Positions 20,560 through 29,758 of a stretch of DNA of 64,000 nt are shown one piece after another. The DNA is from Chaetoceros tenuissimus. Its lineage: Eukaryota > Bacillariophyta > Thalassiosirophyceae > Chaetocerotales > Chaetocerotaceae. The position numbers were made by a program, and so were the translations under genes. Below the pieces are notes generated by a model. It was not told where the DNA came from. It saw only the letters and a list, made by a program, of their open reading frames with translations, and made no database searches. Each line of letters opens with the position of its first letter. Within the stretch, counting starts at the first letter, position 1. The DNA lies in assembly GCA_021927905.1 (NCBI GenBank), contig BLLK01000027.1, positions 806,001 through 870,000 of the forward strand, given 5' to 3'.

Positions 20560-21942
20560 ATGACAGTTCCTTCGAAAAACGATAACGTAGAGGATGAGTG
20601 CTTCAGTATGAAGATGACAGAGAACTTGATCCGTGTTGCTGTCGTAGGTAATGTAGACGCAGGAAAGAGTTCGCTCATCGGTACCATGCAAACAGGTTTG
20701 CTCGATGATGGAAATGGTCGAGCAAGAATGACAACTACACGTCTGAAGCATGAGATTGAGTCTGGTCGTACATCCACCATCTCTTCTCACCTAGTGGGGT
20801 ATGACGCTGAGCTCAAGCCAATTCCAACATACTCTTCCAACGGAAAGCATCAGTTATTGAATGATGCAGATATTGCCCGTCAGGCTACGAACTTTGTTAG
20901 CTTGATGGATCTCGCAGGCCATGAGAAGTATCTCAAGACAACTATCCAAGGTATATCCTCTGGTATGATTGATTACACCCTCGTCTTAGTTAATGCTAGA
21001 CATGCTCCTACATTAATGACTCGTCAGCACATAAATCTAGCTGTGGCTTGTGGCATTCCAATCATAATTGTGCTAACAAAGGTCGATGGTTGCCCAAAGC
21101 ATGCATTGAAAGCAACCAAGGATGAAATCTCTCATATCCTCCGATCTCAGGAGAATAAGAAAATGGCATATCAAATCAAGCAATTATCTGATGTTGACAT
21201 TGTTCTTAACAAGATGCATGCAATTGTCCCAGTTGTTTCTACAAGTTGTGTTACTGGACAAGGACTAGATTTGCTTCATACTTTGTGTGCATCTCTTCCA
21301 AAGCGTCGTCGTCACCAACAGAAGTTGCAGCGTCCATTTGAGTTTCTTGTAGAGGATACATTCAATGTTACAGGAATAGGTCTAGTTGTCTCTGGCTTTG
21401 TAAACACAGGACGATCTGTAGTTGGAAACAAGGTCTTTGTAGGTCCTTGCACTGATGGAAGTTTTGTAGAGACTCAAATCAAGTCTGCTCATATTTCTAG
21501 AACAGATGTGAGTCACATCATGGCTGGTAACTCTGCTTGTATTGGATTAAGCCTAAACAAGGATCAGAAAAAACTGATTCGTAAGGGAATGGTCATATTG
21601 GAGAAACGTCCAGAGGGACTTATTCCTGACGAGTTCCAAGCTGAGATGACCGTGTTAAAGAGTGATGGATATGATGGAACCACAATCCGTAAGAACTATG
21701 AGACTTTTGTCCATATCTTACATGTGAAGCAGTGTGCTAGAGTAGAGAATATTGAGATCATTGGAGATAAAACTATTGGCGATATCATGAGTAATGGAAG
21801 TGGAATCATTTGCGCTGGTTCCAATGTTAGAATTACTTTTCGCTTCATGAAGCAAAAGGAGTACATTCGAAAGGGTATGCGAATTTTGTTCCGTGATGGT
21901 CACTTGCGTGCCTGTGGCCAAATTACCCGTGTTGGATCATGA
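20560..21942 (+). CDS. GTPBP1: GTPBP1/GTPBP2-like translational GTPase (460 aa)
   Basis: All GTP-binding motifs are visible: G1 GNVDAGKSSLIG, switch region with the signature HEIESGRTSTISSHLVGYD, G3 DLAGHEKY, G4 TKVD and G5 region STSCVTGQGLD. The signature after G1 (ARMTTTRLKHEIESGRTS) is specific to the GTPBP1/2 branch rather than eEF1A. Beta-barrel domains follow (VEDTFNVTGIGLVVSGFV; RKGMVIL). These eEF1A-like factors deliver aminoacyl-tRNA to stalled ribosomes and link to mRNA decay. The protein lacks the long N-terminal extension of animal GTPBP1. Single exon. Confidence 0.88.
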   Translation: MTVPSKNDNVEDECFSMKMTENLIRVAVVGNVDAGKSSLIGTMQTGLLDDGNGRARMTTTRLKHEIESGRTSTISSHLVGYDAELKPIPTYSSNGKHQLLNDADIARQATNFVSLMDLAGHEKYLKTTIQGISSGMIDYTLVLVNARHAPTLMTRQHINLAVACGIPIIIVLTKVDGCPKHALKATKDEISHILRSQENKKMAYQIKQLSDVDIVLNKMHAIVPVVSTSCVTGQGLDLLHTLCASLPKRRRHQQKLQRPFEFLVEDTFNVTGIGLVVSGFVNTGRSVVGNKVFVGPCTDGSFVETQIKSAHISRTDVSHIMAGNSACIGLSLNKDQKKLIRKGMVILEKRPEGLIPDEFQAEMTVLKSDGYDGTTIRKNYETFVHILHVKQCARVENIEIIGDKTIGDIMSNGSGIICAGSNVRITFRFMKQKEYIRKGMRILFRDGHLRACGQITRVGS

Positions 21943-22025
21943 GTGATTTCAAAAAGTCTCGAAGAAACAACACAGAAAAAATGATATACGTAGCATAATT
22001 TTCAAGTATAAGAACAATTTAATGT

Positions 22026-22619
22026 TTATTCTTCTCCCTTCTTCAATTCTTTCTTCATGTCATATGCTCGGCAAGTCCAATACGATCTTGATCCAGCCGG
22101 ACAAATCAATGGGCCAAAACAGAGACACACGAAGAAAACAGTAAACAATGAAGATATGCAAGATTGAGGATGGATGACATATCCCTTTCTCTCGTAAAGT
22201 CGAATGGCAGGATTTCCGGCGACAACACCAAGCGAAATAAAGTTACAACTATGTTGAAGAGCCATTTCTTCTGCCCACTCGAGTAACTTTGTTCCAACGC
22301 CTAATCCACGAGATGCTGGATCTACTGCCACAGACTCAATATACATTTCACCTTGCTTACAAGTATGTAAATCACATGGTACTCCTTCCTTTACCAACTG
22401 AATAAAACCCACTACTTGATCGTCAACTAAAGCTACTGCAGCCAATTCTTGTTTCAGAGGATATTTACTATACATCTTTTGATATTTCATCTCTTCTTCT
22501 TCTACACCTAGCGGTATGCAACAACACATATGTTTAGAATTCAAAAAGGTTCTTTGAATTCGAGCCACATCTACGAAATGCTTTTGTTCTACTGCTGCAA
22601 TCGTTGCAAGAGTAGGCAT
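22026..22619 (-). CDS. GNAT-family N-acetyltransferase with C-terminal hydrophobic segment (197 aa)
   Basis: The acetyl-CoA-binding motif A is clear (MYIESVAVDPASRGLGVGTKLLEWAEEMA; the RGLGVG loop corresponds to RxxGxG). It is followed by motif B (NFISLGVVAGNPAIRLYERKGYV). The region after residue about 155 (SSLFTVFFVCLCFGPLICP) is hydrophobic and cysteine-rich and could anchor the protein in a membrane, which is not standard for small GNATs. Substrate unknown. The start ATG at 22619 lies 125 bp from the left LTR of the retrotransposon, so the element has separated this gene from its former upstream neighbour. Confidence 0.78.
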   Translation of the reverse strand: MPTLATIAAVEQKHFVDVARIQRTFLNSKHMCCCIPLGVEEEEMKYQKMYSKYPLKQELAAVALVDDQVVGFIQLVKEGVPCDLHTCKQGEMYIESVAVDPASRGLGVGTKLLEWAEEMALQHSCNFISLGVVAGNPAIRLYERKGYVIHPQSCISSLFTVFFVCLCFGPLICPAGSRSYWTCRAYDMKKELKKGEE

Positions 22620-22662
22620 GCTATATAGATCAAAAGGAGATTCTGCCTTATTTTTAATTGTC

Positions 22663-22729
22663 TATCTTAGCAGTGACTTAAAGAAGAAAGATAGGTATCT
22701 TAGTAGTGAGTTAAAAAAGAAAGATAAGG
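22663..22729. repeat. Two-copy direct repeat (33/34 bp)
   Basis: The units TATCTTAGCAGTGACTTAAA... and TATCTTAGTAGTGAGTTAAA... at 22663-22695 and 22696-22729 differ at a few positions. They sit between the GNAT start codon and the retrotransposon. Confidence 0.75.
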
Positions 22730-22743
22730 TAGGTACATACAGA

Positions 22744-22894
22744 TGAAAAGATAGAGTTGTTTCTTATCAAAATAGTAATTATGTTATATAAAGTATGTAA
22801 AGTTCTGACCAAAACATAGAAGAATTCTCCAAAAGAATTCAGATGAAGAATTCGGGTTCTCATAATCTACCAACCTAACAGTGGGATTTTCTCA
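22744..22894 (-). repeat. LTR (3' LTR relative to the element)
   Basis: 151 bp, starts TGAAAAGATAG and ends TTTTCTCA on the plus strand. Identical to 29247-29397 by eye. Confidence 0.95.
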
Positions 22895-22905
22895 CTCTCC
22901 TCGAA
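22895..22905 (-). other. Polypurine tract of the retrotransposon
   Basis: In element orientation the sequence GAGGAGAG lies immediately before the 3' LTR, the usual position of the plus-strand primer. Confidence 0.6.
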
Positions 22906-22942
22906 TGTTTAAATTTCAATTTCAATAATTCGCATCACAATG

Positions 22943-25900
22943 TTAGTTCCTGATATACATGATTAAGGATCGTAGATTCTTCCTAATATGAGCAGGCAAT
23001 GATTTCGTTAGAATGTCAGATAAATTATCAGAAGTGTCAACCTTGTGTACAACTTGGATACCAGCAGCAACACATTCTCGTACTCGATGAAAACAAATAG
23101 AATTATGTTTCTTCTTCAAAGTTGAATGAGCAATTGAAGAATTCTTGTAAACAGCCTCATTATCACAAAAGACATGAGTCGGACCCTCAATTGGAACTCC
23201 CATCATACGAAGCTTATATCTCATAGAAATAATCAATTCAGATGCAACGCGGAGTGCGACAAATTCGGATCCAAAGGTAGATGATTCAACAGTCGCTTGC
23301 CTCTTAGAATACCAAATAATTGGAGCAGAATTCAGATATAATAGAATACCAGTCTGGGATCTCCTAGTTATCTTATCACCAGCATGATCACTATCCACGA
23401 ACACATACATGGACAATGGTTTCCCTCTTGGAACAGGTGCGTTAGGAGGTAAATCTTCAACAGCGTCAGGATATGCCTTCTTCATATACGTTGTCTGTTC
23501 ATTGATCTCCTCGTAATTGAGACTTAGATTTGGCAAATTCGGTCTAAAGGCTAACTCGTTGTCCTTATGAATGTCAAGAAACTTGAATACATGAATGGCT
23601 TGTAAGAGATGTCCAGTCCTTGGTGAAACTAAATATCTAGACAAAACTGATACCTCATATCCAATATCGATCCTACCAAGTTCTACTGCCCATCGCAATA
23701 TCCCAATTAGGTTCTGAAATAGAGTAACTTGGTCATCAGTACATTCTTCAGAAGTATCAAGTTCAGGTCGATAAGATGCAGTAGTAAATGGTTGCTTTGG
23801 ACTGTAATTCGGATCAGAAAGTTTCTTGTTGTATTCCAAACCGCTCTCCTTGAGCTTAGCCTTAAGGTTCTTAATGGCCTTGTCAAGATAGGAATTAGAA
23901 CTCATAGTCCAAAATGGCTTGGCACCATCATCCTCAACTTTTCTGATGTCAGCTCCTAGGTATCTGTCAGGAGGACCGATGCTCTCCTTCTTGACAGTGA
24001 AGTCACCTTGGATCTGTTCCATAAATCGCTTTGGATTCTTATCAATAATCAACAGGTCATCAACATATACAAGAATGTATGAGTAATACTCATTTCCATC
24101 GGAATCGATGCATGCTTTGTACCATAGATCAGGATCAGCGAGACAGGACTTGAAGCCAAGCTTGTTACCAAGTGTTGCAGCAAGATGATTACAAAATTGT
24201 AAAGCACTAGATTTGAGACCATATAGAGCACGGACTACAACGACTACACGGTCCTTATCAGCACCCCATTCATCTCCTGCATAGAAGAATATTTTCTCTT
24301 CGGTAGGAGCAGAAAGAAAAGCATTCTGGATGTCACCAGCTAATATATCAAGGTCATTAAGAGCAGCCACAAGGAATCCGATTCGAACTGTATCTCTTGA
24401 GACAACACTAGAATAGGTCATATTTGCGGGAACGTTAGTTAAGTGTCCTCCAGCAACATATCTTGCTTTTCGAGTCATATCCAGCTTGACATCGAATACC
24501 AAGTGGCACAGTATCTCATTGTACCCAGGCGGCGGTCTATCTCCTCGAGCCAATAACTTGAAAGCACATTTAGCATTGACCATTTCTTTATTGATGGCGT
24601 CCTGCCAAAGCGTATTATTATTTGCTTCATCAATCTTGACAGCTTCCTTCCATGTGCCAGGAACCTGTATCCCAAACTTAGTCTTGCCTTTTCTAATAAC
24701 ATTTGATTTCAATCTTGAGATCAGTCGGGCTCGTTGTCTCAAGGCATGATTGGTCCACCACTTAAAGGCAGGCTCATCTTGTACTTTCAATGCTACAGCC
24801 AATTCAGCTAGACCTAGTGGATCACCTTCCTTTGCGTCTTTAAGTGAAATCCAGCTCGTAGACTTGTCTCTCCATTTGACTTGGACTTCCCATCCTTTGG
24901 TTGTTACAACGTTCCTCTCAACTCCAGCACTGTTAAAGTACGTGCCTTGTTCTTTGGGTACAGCTACAGAATCGTCCTTGCGAATGTCTAGAAATTCCTC
25001 AATGATACCACTGTCCCAGCCGTCCTCGTCAGCTTGCTCAAATAGGTTCTCTGCAATCATATTGACTGCATATTCCTCAATCCTGCCATCTGGAAATTCT
25101 AGTTCATAGACTCTGGTATCAAGAATAGGATTTTCATTTGCCTCTCCTACAGGGTTACCTGCAGCATCACGCTTACGACCTTTCACTTTGGTAAGTACAG
25201 CAGTACCATCCTTGTCAGGCATGATGACCTCAGAATTAATGTAATTGTCAAGTGCCTCGAGATATCTATCATTGACATCTTCAAGCTTAGCTTCATGCAG
25301 TTCTTCGCCATATGGTAATTGACTCTCATCATCCTCGACAGGGTCGTCAAAAGCATCATAGTAAACACGCTGAGGGTAGATATTGTTATAGATTGGTACC
25401 TTTGTATTTCCAATTTTCTCATGTATACAGTCCATGAAGATATTGGTACGGCGCTTTAATTCATCAGACTCTAGCTCATGATCCGGTATAGGAATGACAG
25501 ATGATCGAGCTATAAAATTTCCGTTGCTTAGGAGTATCCAGTGACAGAAAGACTGTCCTACCTCATGAGCAGGACCCAACCAACGGCAGATCTTCTTACT
25601 TTTGGAGTCCTCATCAAAGTAGTAACACCACTGAAACCAACCAAATGATACATATTCTGAGATATCCGGAGTGTAGTGCATAATCATTTCGTACGGCGTT
25701 CTCCCCTGGAGATCGAACCGTGCGGTTGCCAGAAGTGATAAGAGGTCAGCAGTATACTCATAACAAAAGCACCAAAGGCGAATAGGTGTATCAGTACTCA
25801 TCATAATCTTTCTAGCGTATTTCTTGACCTCACCAATGGCTGGCTCAGCCCTATTCTGCCATGGCGAGTGTGGCTCAGTGAAGGTCTGGTAAACTCCGAA

Positions 25901-27172
25901 TTTCCTCATCAATCTCTTGAAGAGTCCATCCTTGAAGTTACCATGGTTATCAGAGTGCAAACTATACGGCAGACCTACAACGTGCAGGAAGTACCTAAGA
26001 GTCCTACCAGTAGTTTCAGAAGTCTCATTTTCACATGGAAGAAACTTATAGAAACCAAGTCCATTAGTATAGATGACTCCTCCTTTGTATCCACGAATCG
26101 AAGTAGCATTGACCTTGAGATAGTCACAATAAAACTTGCCGAAGATTCTAGACAATTGTTTATATCGGAGCTGAGCCTTGTCAGTCTTGAAACGCCGAGA
26201 GAGAGCACCAGTAGTTCTAATGAATTTCGAAGTGGTTGCCTGCAAAGTTCTCTGGGCAGTCTTCAAGCCGATCTTGAGCAACCGTGCCAACTCCTCAGGG
26301 CTGATACTTTCTTTGCTCTTATACGAATTCATCGCTTGTAATGACTTAAAGGTATCCTCATGTGGATGGAGTACAGAAGTTGATTGCACAGCAGATAGCA
26401 GATGCAGTGACATGAGAGAAGATCCAACTGGATCATCTTGCACTGAATCAAGGATACTTGAAGAAGTAGAGAATACAGATCTTGGCTGAGAGAAGTTACC
26501 ACCAGGGATACTAGGATCCCAAGGGAACTTAGCTGACATGACAAGTCTTGGACAGATATGAATTTCATCAGCAGTAGGACGACGAATAGGAATGAACGGC
26601 AGTGCCCCATCATATTCTACAGGAATCACGGTACCACAGGGAAAACTTATGGTTTGTGCATGTGGATCAGAGTAATATCGCTTAGGTCTCGTATCAACCC
26701 TTACATCAGACTCTTCTGCCTGTATCGGATTCATCAAAGAGTCATCCATCCTATCACCAAGGTATATTGAGTTATTGCATTCGATGATGTATGTCTTGCT
26801 ATCATCAGTATCATAAGCGTAGAGCACATTTGCAATGGGTAAATCTGGGATGGTTCCAAGTGAAGCGCTGAATCCACCAGCAGTAACAAACTTGTCAACA
26901 ACAAACTCTTCGACAAAGGCATGTTTTCCAGCACAATTTGTATCTGCCCATGAGTCGATACCAAGTCTCGTACCACGCTGATGTTCATTTGCAGTCAAAG
27001 TAGGATGCACAAAAGATTCAATATCAAAGGATGATCTAGTTGCAGAGATGGTAGTTGTAATGAACGCTCTAATTGCATGAGTTGGAGTACAAGTGGAACG
27101 AAGCAATAGTTCCCGAAACAGTCTACGGGACAAGAGAAATAGGCCAGTCATCAGTAACAACTGGCATATCAT
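22943..27172 (-). CDS. Retrotransposon pol polyprotein (Copia order)
   Basis: From N to C: a short aspartic-protease-like region (IDSWADTNCAG); an integrase core (YKGGVIYTNG, VGLPYSLHSDNHGNFK, EPHSPWQNRAEPAIGEVKK); a Copia-type reverse transcriptase (KARYVAGG, LAGDIQNAFLSAP, RALYGLKSSALQF, and the YVDD active site near 24060); and a Copia RNase H (YVFVDSDHAGD, ESSTFGSEFVAL, KVDTSDNLSDILTKSLP). It abuts gag directly. Confidence 0.92.
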   Translation of the reverse strand: MICQLLLMTGLFLLSRRLFRELLLRSTCTPTHAIRAFITTTISATRSSFDIESFVHPTLTANEHQRGTRLGIDSWADTNCAGKHAFVEEFVVDKFVTAGGFSASLGTIPDLPIANVLYAYDTDDSKTYIIECNNSIYLGDRMDDSLMNPIQAEESDVRVDTRPKRYYSDPHAQTISFPCGTVIPVEYDGALPFIPIRRPTADEIHICPRLVMSAKFPWDPSIPGGNFSQPRSVFSTSSSILDSVQDDPVGSSLMSLHLLSAVQSTSVLHPHEDTFKSLQAMNSYKSKESISPEELARLLKIGLKTAQRTLQATTSKFIRTTGALSRRFKTDKAQLRYKQLSRIFGKFYCDYLKVNATSIRGYKGGVIYTNGLGFYKFLPCENETSETTGRTLRYFLHVVGLPYSLHSDNHGNFKDGLFKRLMRKFGVYQTFTEPHSPWQNRAEPAIGEVKKYARKIMMSTDTPIRLWCFCYEYTADLLSLLATARFDLQGRTPYEMIMHYTPDISEYVSFGWFQWCYYFDEDSKSKKICRWLGPAHEVGQSFCHWILLSNGNFIARSSVIPIPDHELESDELKRRTNIFMDCIHEKIGNTKVPIYNNIYPQRVYYDAFDDPVEDDESQLPYGEELHEAKLEDVNDRYLEALDNYINSEVIMPDKDGTAVLTKVKGRKRDAAGNPVGEANENPILDTRVYELEFPDGRIEEYAVNMIAENLFEQADEDGWDSGIIEEFLDIRKDDSVAVPKEQGTYFNSAGVERNVVTTKGWEVQVKWRDKSTSWISLKDAKEGDPLGLAELAVALKVQDEPAFKWWTNHALRQRARLISRLKSNVIRKGKTKFGIQVPGTWKEAVKIDEANNNTLWQDAINKEMVNAKCAFKLLARGDRPPPGYNEILCHLVFDVKLDMTRKARYVAGGHLTNVPANMTYSSVVSRDTVRIGFLVAALNDLDILAGDIQNAFLSAPTEEKIFFYAGDEWGADKDRVVVVVRALYGLKSSALQFCNHLAATLGNKLGFKSCLADPDLWYKACIDSDGNEYYSYILVYVDDLLIIDKNPKRFMEQIQGDFTVKKESIGPPDRYLGADIRKVEDDGAKPFWTMSSNSYLDKAIKNLKAKLKESGLEYNKKLSDPNYSPKQPFTTASYRPELDTSEECTDDQVTLFQNLIGILRWAVELGRIDIGYEVSVLSRYLVSPRTGHLLQAIHVFKFLDIHKDNELAFRPNLPNLSLNYEEINEQTTYMKKAYPDAVEDLPPNAPVPRGKPLSMYVFVDSDHAGDKITRRSQTGILLYLNSAPIIWYSKRQATVESSTFGSEFVALRVASELIISMRYKLRMMGVPIEGPTHVFCDNEAVYKNSSIAHSTLKKKHNSICFHRVRECVAAGIQVVHKVDTSDNLSDILTKSLPAHIRKNLRSLIMYIRN

Positions 27173-28891
27173 TCAGGAGATTCTATTACCGTTCGCATCA
27201 TACACATGTCCATTGTATGCCCGACCATTGACAGTAGAAATAATACTAGAAGCATCACCATTTCCTCCCCTTGATGCAGACGAGCCAAAAGCTTGACCTG
27301 CATTATTGGTAGTGATGGTTCCAGGAATAGGAGGAGCAGCTGGCGGAGGCGGTGGTGGTGGTGGAAGTGGTGTACCAGCACCAGGGGTCTGTACCTGCTG
27401 GAACTGTCTAATATTCATTTGAGACTGAATCGCAGCAACAATGCTCGGAGAAGGGATGGCATAACCGTCACCATTTACAGTAAAGCCATCAGGTGGTGTA
27501 CGGCCATCTTTCCACCCATTATCGATTTTCGCTTGTTGTACGGCAGCCTTCTGCATCTTGGACATTTTGGAAAACATCTCTTGAGGGTAGTTCCTAGCCT
27601 CTGCAGTAAAATTAGGAAGCCCTGAAGAATTGTGGTAAGGATTGTTATTGTGGTAAGAGCCTCTACCTCTACCACGTCCACGGCCACGACCTCTACCACC
27701 TCCTCTTCCAAATCGTCCACCACGTCCTCTGCCTCTACCTCCTGTATCAACATTATTGATTCGTCTATTGTCGGTATTGGATCCATTTCCAATTAAAGTA
27801 TGATATTGCTGAAGTTTGGACGAGAACAAATTATAATAGGTGTCGAAGTCTTTTGGTCCTTGAATGGCATCCCATGCTTGCTTTGCATCCACATGGTACC
27901 TAACAGCTTCCGCATTCTTCAATCCCTGACAGAAGGCCTGGATCTTCTGGTGATCATTTAAAGCATACTGGGCACCGCCATTTGCTAAGTCATTAAAACA
28001 CTGTGTCATACGATTATAATAATCTTCCATTTTGAAGCGCATCTTATCTCCAGAGTAATTCAGTTTAGTCAAGTCTGTTGCAGCTTGAGCCGCTTTGTTT
28101 TGAAGGTGTGTAGCATTTGCAAAGTGGTTAACAAAAGCAAAGTGCAAATTAAAGCCTTGATGGCGAGGTTGAAACTGTTTCACAAGATTTGCTCCATGTC
28201 CTGTTGTACCAATGTACTGGAGGTACAAGCCAAAGAGAGTCTTGGAGTCTTCTTGGAATTTCGGACCTCTTCTGGCCAAACATGCTCTCATCTTCAACTT
28301 TCGAGTTGGATGAATGTCATTGAAATTTCCATCAGCTTGACGAATAATGTAATCGATAGATACGCCATGTACACCTTTTGTACGTGAGACGACAGTTAGG
28401 AATTTAGCCATAAAATCATCATAATTGTCTGTAGTAAACTTTGGCACATCGATATCTGGTAGAGTTACAGCATCATCATTATCTTTATCTTGTAGTGCTT
28501 GGTCACGATAATTCTGCATGAGAGCTAACTGGGCTTGATCCAAGGCAGCAAGACCTGCAGCATCGTAGAGAGCATTACAGTTTGCTCTATCTTTAAGAGT
28601 GAAAGATAATACCTTAAGATTCGCAGCCAAAGCAGGCCCATACACAATACGCTGAGCAGCAGCGCGACCAGAGTTGGAAGAATGGACTTGTGAAATGAAT
28701 CTATCAATGTCTTCTTCTGAGATTGTCATCAATCGTCTAAATGTTGAAATATAAGCAACAAGTTCAGTGCGAGCTCTTACAACGGCTACGCCTAGAACAT
28801 TTTGCACAAATGCAGTGAAAGTTGGAATATCGTCCATTCTATTTATTTGGTAAATTTGGAAAATTTTATTAGCAAAATATTTTGATTTCAT
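27173..28891 (-). CDS. Retrotransposon gag protein
   Basis: This 572-residue frame begins with ATG at 28891. The central part (KFTTDNYDDFMAKF, HQKIQAFCQGL) looks like a helical Copia capsid. Instead of a CCHC zinc knuckle, the nucleic-acid-binding region is an Arg-Gly-rich tract (codons near 27660-27745), followed by a polyproline run near 27320-27375. Confidence 0.85.
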   Translation of the reverse strand: MKSKYFANKIFQIYQINRMDDIPTFTAFVQNVLGVAVVRARTELVAYISTFRRLMTISEEDIDRFISQVHSSNSGRAAAQRIVYGPALAANLKVLSFTLKDRANCNALYDAAGLAALDQAQLALMQNYRDQALQDKDNDDAVTLPDIDVPKFTTDNYDDFMAKFLTVVSRTKGVHGVSIDYIIRQADGNFNDIHPTRKLKMRACLARRGPKFQEDSKTLFGLYLQYIGTTGHGANLVKQFQPRHQGFNLHFAFVNHFANATHLQNKAAQAATDLTKLNYSGDKMRFKMEDYYNRMTQCFNDLANGGAQYALNDHQKIQAFCQGLKNAEAVRYHVDAKQAWDAIQGPKDFDTYYNLFSSKLQQYHTLIGNGSNTDNRRINNVDTGGRGRGRGGRFGRGGGRGRGRGRGRGRGSYHNNNPYHNSSGLPNFTAEARNYPQEMFSKMSKMQKAAVQQAKIDNGWKDGRTPPDGFTVNGDGYAIPSPSIVAAIQSQMNIRQFQQVQTPGAGTPLPPPPPPPPAAPPIPGTITTNNAGQAFGSSASRGGNGDASSIISTVNGRAYNGHVYDANGNRIS

Positions 28892-29246
28892 TCCATAGGA
28901 ATGCTCACACGGTTACTTGCTCCATAGGCTTCTGCTGAGCTCCCAACCATAACTCCAGTTGATCAGACTGAGTTCTAAGCTATTGGTTGGGCTCTCTATA
29001 AACATAAGGTTTAAATAGAGAGGTTCTTTCCATCCGTGAGCCGAGGTGTACTGTGTTGTATAACACAAGTACTTTCCATTATCCGTTTCATATTCGGACC
29101 TCGTTGTATATGTCATCAGTTTGTGCACCTTCATTGCAGAGGCCGAAGCACATGCGAGGTATAATCACACCAAACTGTCACTAGTCAAACAAATATTCAC
29201 TTACTTAAATTTCTTTCTTGGTTAGAGCTATTGGGTATTGATAAAC

Positions 29247-29397
29247 TGAAAAGATAGAGTTGTTTCTTATCAAAATAGTAATTATGTTATATAAAGTATG
29301 TAAAGTTCTGACCAAAACATAGAAGAATTCTCCAAAAGAATTCAGATGAAGAATTCGGGTTCTCATAATCTACCAACCTAACAGTGGGATTTTCTCA
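29247..29397 (-). repeat. LTR (5' LTR relative to the element)
   Basis: 151 bp, identical to the copy at 22744-22894. The element's own promoter should lie here. It is followed, in element orientation, by a leader of about 355 bp before gag. Confidence 0.95.
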
Positions 29398-29758
29398 CAG
29401 AAGTAGCGTTTTGAACTTTCTTTTTTAAAAAAAAATCCCAGACACCAAAAAATGTTCATGCTACATGTGAGCGTTGGAGAAAGCAGTTGAAGTTGTACGT
29501 ATTTTTAATAACCATTATTTACCTGTTCTGAAAATTCTCATTTATCTAAAAATCTTTATCTTTGTCGGGTAGGTAGTAGGTAGACTGCCATCAGGCTCAG
29601 CCATAAAAATTTTAGAAAATTAGAAAAACTTGACTTTCACCACACTTTTTGAAGCACTCGTACATGCATGAATAGGAAAGGTGCTATTCAAACAAAAGAC
29701 TTATCCTCAAAGTTGTAGTCTGTCTATCAGAGCATAATTTGGGCAGAGAATTCCCAAG
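29398..29758. promoter_or_regulatory. Upstream region of the Pol III subunit gene
   Basis: This 361-bp spacer lies between the 5' LTR and the RPC1 start codon. It has A-run and T-run tracts at about 29420-29440. No gene is present. The LTR is close enough to influence this promoter. Confidence 0.4.

Larger units (their letters stand above)
22744..29397 (-). mobile_element. Ty1/Copia-type LTR retrotransposon (6.65 kb), looks whole
   Basis: Two identical 151-bp LTRs (TG...CA) bound two abutting reading frames, gag then pol, read on the minus strand. The order of domains in pol (protease, integrase, reverse transcriptase, RNase H) is the Copia order. A 4-bp CAGA is present at both outer edges, a plausible target duplication. 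Identical LTRs mean a recent insertion. The element looks whole and I see no obvious break. It resembles diatom Copia lineages (CoDi-type), by my memory of the family. It inserted in the shared upstream region of the GNAT gene and the Pol III subunit gene. Confidence 0.93.

Noticed and set aside
27475-27792. Open stretches overlapping the Arg-Gly region of the retrotransposon
   Set aside because: Low-complexity coding sequence stays open in several frames; no independent protein features.
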